From contig JBKHXF010000007.1 in the NCBI GenBank assembly GCA_046566145.1, positions 1-64,000 of the forward strand: DNA of 64,000 bases, read 5' to 3'. The position numbers and the translations under genes are program-made. This document shows, one piece after another, positions 59,388 to 64,000 of this stretch. The stretch's first letter is position 1. Each line of letters starts with the position of its first letter. The notes beneath the pieces were generated by a model. It made no database searches, had not been told where the DNA came from, and was given only the letters and a program-made list of their open reading frames with translations. This DNA is from JBKHXF01 sp046566145. GTDB taxonomy: Bacteria > Actinomycetota > Nitriliruptoria > Nitriliruptorales > Nitriliruptoraceae.

Positions 59388-61022
59388 ATGAGCACGACCG
59401 CCCGCGCCGTCCCCCCGACGCCGACGAACGAGCCGGTACGCACCTACGCGCCGGGGACCGCCGAACGTGCGGGGCTGGTCGAGGCGCTGCGCCGGCGGGG
59501 GTCCGAGGTCCTCGAGGCGCCCTGCGTCATCGGCGGTCGCGAGGTCCGCACCGGGAACACCTTCGAGTGGCACGCCCCGCACGACCGTGGGCTGCACCTG
59601 GTCACGGCCCACGCCGCCGGTGTCGACGAGGTCCACGCGGCGATCGAGGCGGCCGCCTACGCCAAGCCGGACTGGGCGGCCCTGCCGTGGGAAGCCCGCG
59701 CGGCGGTGTTCCTGCGTGCGGCCGACCTCATCGCCGGCGAGCACCGCGACGAGCTCAACGCGGCGACGATGCTCGGACAGTCGAAGTCGGTCGTGCAGGC
59801 CGAGATCGACGCCGCGTGCGAGCTCATCGACTTCCTGCGCTTCAACGTCCACTTCTACGCGGAGATCCTCGCCGACCAGCCGGCGTCCTCCCCCGGGGTC
59901 TGGAACCGCACCGACCACCGGCCGCTCGAGGGCTTCGTCCTCGCGATGACGCCGTTCAACTTCACCGCGATCGCCGGCAACCTGCCGACCGCGCCGGCGC
60001 TCGCCGGCAACACCGTGGTGTGGAAGCCGTCCGAGAAGCAGGTGCTCGCCGCCCAGCTCACCCTGCAGGTGCTCGAGCGCGCCGGCCTGCCGCCGGGCGT
60101 GATCAACCTCGTGCACGGCGACGGCGCGCGGGTGGCCGAGGTCTGCCTGGAGCACCCCGACCTCGCGGGCCTGCACTTCACCGGCTCGGCCGACGTGTTC
60201 CGCTCGCTGTGGGGGCGCATCGGCCAGAACATGCGCCACTACCGGACCTTCCCCCGGGTCGTCGGCGAGACCGGCGGCAAGGACTTCGTGCTCGCCCACC
60301 CGTCGGCGGAGGTCGACCCGCTGGTGACGGCGCTGGTGCGCGGCGCCTTCGAGTACCAGGGCCAGAAGTGCTCGGCCGCGTCGCGGGCGTACGTGCCCGA
60401 CGCGCTGTGGCCGGCGGTCCGCGAGGGGCTGGCCGACACGGTCGCGACCCTGACGTACGGCGACGTCGCCGACCTGCGGGTCTTCGGCGGCGCCGTCATC
60501 GACGAGGTCGCGTTCCGTCGGCACGCCGACGTGCTGGCGCAGGTCGCGTCGGACGACCGCATCGACGTGCTGGTCGGCGGGACCGCGGACGACTCGGAGG
60601 GCTGGTTCGTGCAGCCCACGGTGCTGGTGACGTCCGACCCGCAGCACGAGCTGCTGTCGCGGGAGCTGTTCGGGCCCATCCTGACGGTGCTCGTCACCCC
60701 GACCGACGCGTGGGAGCACACGCTCGACCTGGTCGACGCGACCTCCCCGTACGGCCTCACGGGCGCCGTGTTCGCGCGGGACCGCGTCGCGATCGAGCAG
60801 GCGGCGCACCGGCTCCGGCAGGCGGCCGGCAACTTCTACGTCAACGACAAGCCGACCGGTGCGGTCGTCGGGCAGCAGCCCTTCGGCGGGTCCCGCGGCT
60901 CCGGCACCAACGACAAGGCCGGCGGGAAGCTGAACCTGCTGCGCTGGATCAGCCAGCGCAGCATCAAGGAGACGTTCGTCCCGCCGACCGACCACACCTA
61001 CCCGTCGATGCTGCCGGAGTGA
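59388..61022 (+). CDS. pruA: L-glutamate gamma-semialdehyde (1-pyrroline-5-carboxylate) dehydrogenase
   Basis: PruA oxidises the proline-breakdown intermediate glutamate semialdehyde to glutamate with NAD+. The 544-residue aldehyde dehydrogenase shows FVLAMTPFNFTAIAGNLPTAPALAGNTVVWKPSEKQ, the general base Glu in VVGETGGKDF and the nucleophile Cys in EYQGQKCSAASR. NFYVNDKPTGAVVGQQPFGGSRGSGTNDKAGG is the family-specific C-terminal block. The length fits the monofunctional group. Proline dehydrogenase (PutB), its usual partner gene, is not next to it. The ATG lies in GAGCCGCCCGATGAGC; the ribosome-binding site is weak. Confidence 0.95.
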   Translation: MSTTARAVPPTPTNEPVRTYAPGTAERAGLVEALRRRGSEVLEAPCVIGGREVRTGNTFEWHAPHDRGLHLVTAHAAGVDEVHAAIEAAAYAKPDWAALPWEARAAVFLRAADLIAGEHRDELNAATMLGQSKSVVQAEIDAACELIDFLRFNVHFYAEILADQPASSPGVWNRTDHRPLEGFVLAMTPFNFTAIAGNLPTAPALAGNTVVWKPSEKQVLAAQLTLQVLERAGLPPGVINLVHGDGARVAEVCLEHPDLAGLHFTGSADVFRSLWGRIGQNMRHYRTFPRVVGETGGKDFVLAHPSAEVDPLVTALVRGAFEYQGQKCSAASRAYVPDALWPAVREGLADTVATLTYGDVADLRVFGGAVIDEVAFRRHADVLAQVASDDRIDVLVGGTADDSEGWFVQPTVLVTSDPQHELLSRELFGPILTVLVTPTDAWEHTLDLVDATSPYGLTGAVFARDRVAIEQAAHRLRQAAGNFYVNDKPTGAVVGQQPFGGSRGSGTNDKAGGKLNLLRWISQRSIKETFVPPTDHTYPSMLPE

Positions 61023-61035
61023 GCGGGCGGTCCCC

Positions 61036-62043
61036 TCAGGCGATCGCGTCCCGCATCGCCTCGCGCTCGTCCGGCGTGGGGCGGAACGTCGTGTAGAGGT
61101 TGACGCGGTCGACGACGTCGCCGAAGCGGTCGGCGATGGCCGGGCCGACGTCTGCGGGGTCGGCGACGACCGCGAAGGCGTCGAGCACCTCGTCGTCGAC
61201 GAGCGCCGCCATCTCCTCCCACCGGCCCTGCTTCGACAGGGCGGTGAGCTCGACGCCGAGCTGCTCCCAGCCGTGCAGCTCGAGCACGCGCCGATACGCC
61301 GGGGTGGAGCCGTAGAACGCGACCTGGCCGCGCACGAAGGCGGCGGCCTGGTCGCGCTCCTGCTCGTCGTGCCCGGACACCACGAACACACCGAGTCCGA
61401 CGCCGACCTCGGCGCGGTCGCGTCCGGCGGCGTCGACGCCGTCGTGCAGCGCGGGGAGCGTCACCTCTCGCAGGTACCGCTCGGTGGTGAACGAGTGGCA
61501 CAGCAGCCCGTCGGCCACGCGGCCGGCGGTCGCCGTCATCAGCGGACCGACGGCGGCGAGCCACACCGGCGGGGCACCGTGGCCGTGCGGCGGCGGGGTG
61601 AAGAACGGCGTCATGAGCGTGTGCTCGTAGAACTCGCCGCGGAAGTCGAGGCGGGTGCCGTCGTGCCACGCCGCCCAGATCGCCTTGCAGGCCGCGATGA
61701 ACTCCTCCATGCGCGCCGCCGGCGCGGACCACGGCATCGAGAACCGGCGGGTGACGTGGGCCTGGACCTGCGAGCCGAGGCCCAGCACGAACCGGCCACC
61801 GGAGAGGCGCTGGAGGTCGTCGGCCGACTGCGCGACGTCCATCGGGCTGCGCGCGAACGCGACGGCGATACCGGTGCCGAGCGTGATCCGCTCGGTGGTC
61901 GTCGCGGCCATCGCCAGCGTGAGGAAGGGGTCGTGGGCGGTCTCGGCCGCGAACCAGCCGGCGAAGCCCTCCTCCTCGGCGCGACGTGCGGCCGCCGGCG
62001 CGTCCTGCGGACCGACGACCAGGGCGAGCTCGTCGAGCTGCAT
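61036..62043 (-). CDS. LLM-class (luciferase-like) F420-dependent oxidoreductase
   Basis: The 335-residue TIM-barrel protein shows RITLGTGIAVAFARSPMDVAQSADDLQRLSGGRFVLGLGSQVQAH, the PPVWLAAVGPLMTATAGRVADGLLCHSF segment and a C-terminal helix block. These match probable F420-dependent oxidoreductases of mycobacteria and relatives. F420 use is consistent with the NADPH:F420 reductase gene in this window, but flavin use is not excluded. The substrate is unknown. Its ATG shares one base with the stop of the thioesterase gene (TGATG), so the pair is coupled. It converges on pruA with 13 bases between. Confidence 0.87.
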   Translation of the reverse strand: MQLDELALVVGPQDAPAAARRAEEEGFAGWFAAETAHDPFLTLAMAATTTERITLGTGIAVAFARSPMDVAQSADDLQRLSGGRFVLGLGSQVQAHVTRRFSMPWSAPAARMEEFIAACKAIWAAWHDGTRLDFRGEFYEHTLMTPFFTPPPHGHGAPPVWLAAVGPLMTATAGRVADGLLCHSFTTERYLREVTLPALHDGVDAAGRDRAEVGVGLGVFVVSGHDEQERDQAAAFVRGQVAFYGSTPAYRRVLELHGWEQLGVELTALSKQGRWEEMAALVDDEVLDAFAVVADPADVGPAIADRFGDVVDRVNLYTTFRPTPDEREAMRDAIA

Positions 62044-62507
62044 CAGCCCCCCACCTCGTCGGGCGCAAGGACCTGGAGCCGGACCTGCCCGCGGGCGACC
62101 ACCTTCCCGTCCTCACGGGTGAGCTCGACCTGCCACAGGTGCTGGCGCCGCCCCGTGTGCAGCGGGGTGCCCACGCCGGTGAGGCGGCCGGTGCGATGGG
62201 CGCGGAGGAAGTCGGTCTGGTTGCTGACGCCGACGACGACCTTCCCGTCGCCCAGGACGTGCAGGGCGGCGCCGACCGAGGCGAGGGTCTCGACGACGGA
62301 GCAGTACACCCCACCGTGGACGATCCCGTAGGGCTGGTGGTGGTCGCCGCGCACGTCGAGGTGCGCCTCGACCCGGCTCGGGGACAGCAGGTCCCACTCG
62401 AGGCCGAGCAGGTCCGTGAACGGCGCGTCGAGCGTGCCGAAGGTCCCGGCCAGCTCGTCCGGGTCGAACCCCTCGACGCGGGGCCTGCTGGTCGTCTCGT
62501 CCGCCAC
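62043..62507 (-). CDS. PaaI-type hotdog-fold thioesterase
   Basis: The 154-residue protein has the hotdog fold with the catalytic motif GIVHGGVYCSVVETLASVGAAL, in which the HGG loop and the helix Glu correspond to the active site of PaaI-type acyl-CoA thioesterases. SNQTDFLRAHRTGRLTGVGTPLHTGRRQHLWQVEL forms the second half of the sheet. Likely substrates are aryl- or medium-chain acyl-CoA. The GTG start lies 39 bases after one half of a symmetric -10 element. It is translationally coupled to the F420-type oxidoreductase gene, hinting that the two act on one degradation route. Confidence 0.88.
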   Translation of the reverse strand: MADETTSRPRVEGFDPDELAGTFGTLDAPFTDLLGLEWDLLSPSRVEAHLDVRGDHHQPYGIVHGGVYCSVVETLASVGAALHVLGDGKVVVGVSNQTDFLRAHRTGRLTGVGTPLHTGRRQHLWQVELTREDGKVVARGQVRLQVLAPDEVGG

Positions 62508-62546
62508 GCTGCTGCTCCCGGTTCGACAGGGTGGGGGTGGGTGCGC

Positions 62547-62556
62547 ACGCTAGCGT
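62547..62556. promoter_or_regulatory. bidirectional -10 element between the thioesterase and ilvD genes
   Basis: The palindrome ACGCTAGCGT reads TAGCGT on both strands (62551-62556 plus, 62547-62552 minus). One element can thus serve as the -10 for ilvD on the right and for the thioesterase-oxidoreductase pair on the left. Confidence 0.5.
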
Positions 62557-62632
62557 CGTCCGCCGGGCGTCCCCGCGCCCCCGGACGAGCCCGGACGAAC
62601 CCGGTGACCCGCACGCGACGAGGACCGTCAAG

Positions 62633-64000
62633 ATGGCCGACCCGAAGCCCCGCAGCCGCGACGTCACCGACGGCTACGAGCGGGCACCCGCCCGCGCGAT
62701 GCTGCGCGCGGTCGGCATGACCGACGAGGACTTCACCAAGCCGCAGGTCGGGGTCGCGTCGTCGTGGAACGAGGTCACCCCCTGCAACCTGCCGCTCGAC
62801 CGGCTCGCGAAGCAGGCGAAGGAGGGCGTGCGCGCCGCCGGCGGCTTCCCGCTCGAGTTCGTCACCGTCGCGGTGTCCGACGGCATCGCCATGGGCCACG
62901 AGGGGATGCGCGCGTCGCTGGTCAGCCGCGAGGTGATCGCCGACTCGGTCGAGACGGTGATGCACGCCGAGCGGCTCGACGGGATGGTGACGTTCGCCGG
63001 GTGCGACAAGTCCCTGCCGGGCATGGTCATGGCCGCGGCGCGCCTCGACCTCGCGAGCGTGTTCCTCTACGGCGGGTCGATCCAGCCGGGCCACCTCGAC
63101 GGGCGCGACATCCAGATCCAGGACGTCTTCGAGGCCGTCGGGGCGCGTGGGCGCGGCACGATGAGCGACGAGGAGCTGCTCGCCATCGAGCGCAACGCCT
63201 GCCCGACCGAGGGCTCGTGCGGCGGGATGTTCACGGCGAACACCATGGCGTCGGCCATCGAGGCGCTCGGCCTCGCGCTGCCGGGCTCCTCCTCCCCCGC
63301 CGCACCCGACCCGCGCCGCGACGAGTTCGCACGCCGCTCCGGCGAGGCCGTCGTCGCCCTGCTGCACCGCGGCATCACGGCCCGCGACATCATCACCCGC
63401 GAGTCCATCGAGAACGCCATCGCCGTCGTCATGGCGGTCGGTGGCTCCACCAACGCCGTGCTGCACCTGCTCGCCATCGCCCGTGAGGCCGAGGTCGACC
63501 TGACCATCGACGACTTCGACGCCATCGGCCGGCGCGTGCCCCACATCGCCGACACGAAGCCGGGCGGGCGCTACCTGATGAGCGACCTCGACCGCATCGG
63601 CGGCGTGCCCGTCGTGCTCAAGGAGCTGCTCGACGCCGGGCTCCTGCACGGCGACGCCCTGACCGTCACCGGCCGGACCCTGGCCGAGAACCTCGCCGAC
63701 ATGGACGTCCCCGCGCCCGACGGCGAGGTCGTGCACCCGCTGTCCGACCCGATCAACGCCGAGGGCGGGCTCGCCATCCTGCGCGGCTCGCTGGCCCCCG
63801 AGGGCGCGGTGGTGAAGATCGCCGGCATCCCGGCGGACAAGCACCGCTTCGAGGGACGCGCCCGCGTGTTCGACGGCGAGCAGGCCGCGCTCGAGGCCGT
63901 GCTGACCGGCGGTATCGTCGGCGGCGACGTCGTGGTCATCCGCTGGGAGGGCCCGAAGGGCGGCCCCGGGATGCGGGAGATGCTCGCGACCACCGCCGCC
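62633..64000 (+). CDS. ilvD: dihydroxy-acid dehydratase (partial, C-terminus outside window)
   Basis: IlvD dehydrates 2,3-dihydroxy-isovalerate and -methylvalerate to the 2-oxoacid precursors of valine, isoleucine and leucine. The first is also the substrate that PanB uses for pantothenate. The first 456 codons are in the window and stay open at the right edge. The iron-sulfur cysteines are Cys51 (TPCNLPL), Cys124 (AGCDKSLPG) and Cys196 (GSCGGMFTANTM). VGGSTNAVLHLLAIA and the Mg-binding blocks are intact. The ATG follows GAGGACC at a suitable distance. It is transcribed from a -10 shared with the divergent thioesterase gene. Confidence 0.95.
   Translation, partial: MADPKPRSRDVTDGYERAPARAMLRAVGMTDEDFTKPQVGVASSWNEVTPCNLPLDRLAKQAKEGVRAAGGFPLEFVTVAVSDGIAMGHEGMRASLVSREVIADSVETVMHAERLDGMVTFAGCDKSLPGMVMAAARLDLASVFLYGGSIQPGHLDGRDIQIQDVFEAVGARGRGTMSDEELLAIERNACPTEGSCGGMFTANTMASAIEALGLALPGSSSPAAPDPRRDEFARRSGEAVVALLHRGITARDIITRESIENAIAVVMAVGGSTNAVLHLLAIAREAEVDLTIDDFDAIGRRVPHIADTKPGGRYLMSDLDRIGGVPVVLKELLDAGLLHGDALTVTGRTLAENLADMDVPAPDGEVVHPLSDPINAEGGLAILRGSLAPEGAVVKIAGIPADKHRFEGRARVFDGEQAALEAVLTGGIVGGDVVVIRWEGPKGGPGMREMLATTAA

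Noticed and set aside
62441..62490. tRNA-like GGGTCGAACCC stretch
   Set aside because: It lies inside the thioesterase coding sequence and has no cloverleaf around it.

Overview
The window is very GC-rich (roughly three quarters G+C), densely coded, and rich in GTG starts and 4-bp GTGA/ATGA overlaps. It encodes a GlnA2-type glutamine synthetase, an IclR regulator, a complete mce lipid-import operon, three enzymes of F420-linked families (NADPH:F420 reductase, a luciferase-like oxidoreductase, a PPOX-fold protein), 2-oxoacid:ferredoxin oxidoreductase KorAB and PhoX. Together these point to a free-living aerobic actinobacterium, plausibly a deep-branching class such as Acidimicrobiia or Nitriliruptoria. 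The species cannot be named from the sequence. No rRNA, tRNA, CRISPR array, prophage or insertion sequence was seen, and almost everything looks like core chromosome.

Layout. 0-2.4 kb: nitrogen assimilation (glutamine synthetase, cut by the window edge, and an Amt transporter with a GlnR-like box). 2.5-5.3 kb: nadE and panB. 5.3-6.7 kb: cobalamin adenosyltransferase coupled to a cytosolic BtuF-like protein. 6.8-9.4 kb: folate branch pabB-pabC with a small unknown gene. 9.5-13.6 kb: F420 reductase, alpha/beta hydrolase, nadB, a ferritin-like protein. 13.6-14.4 kb: iclR. 14.9-25.8 kb: an 11-gene mce operon (two YrbE permeases, six MCE proteins, a Mce-associated protein, a tandem universal stress protein and the MceG ATPase), mostly joined by translational overlaps. 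26-28 kb: clpP, cobU, cobS. 28-31.5 kb: typA, a PPOX protein and a NYN-LOTUS protein. 31.6-38.6 kb: HAD phosphatase plus APH-type kinase, a lone pilin, an MMPL exporter with a divergent MarR gene, and an MFS-type carrier. 38.6-44.3 kb: korAB, a 2-hydroxyacid dehydrogenase, an M23 peptidase and a CBS protein. 44.3-50 kb: orphan gltB and a crotonase-fold protein. 50-54.5 kb: two divergent Tat-exported phosphoesterase-type proteins (PHP and PhoX) around a PHO-box-like region, and a lipoprotein. 54.7-64 kb: acyl-CoA dehydrogenase, an HNH/DUF222 nuclease behind a perfect LexA box, a tandem-repeat array, ROK kinase, pruA, an F420-type oxidoreductase with a thioesterase, and ilvD, cut by the window edge.

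Functional picture. Nitrogen supply (Amt, glutamine synthetase, GltB, PruA) and cofactor synthesis (NAD, pantothenate, folate, cobalamin, F420) dominate. The mce operon is the largest coordinated unit. Its oddities, an LPXTG sorting signal on the last MCE protein, a Usp gene inside the coupled chain and an in-operon ATPase gene, make it the best candidate for a little-described variant system. Regulation can be read directly in places: -10 elements of the form TAnnnT precede many genes, four of them exactly 7 nt from the start codon (leaderless mRNAs). GlnR-, PhoP-, LexA- and MarR-type sites lie in front of amt, phoX, the HNH gene and the MMPL exporter.
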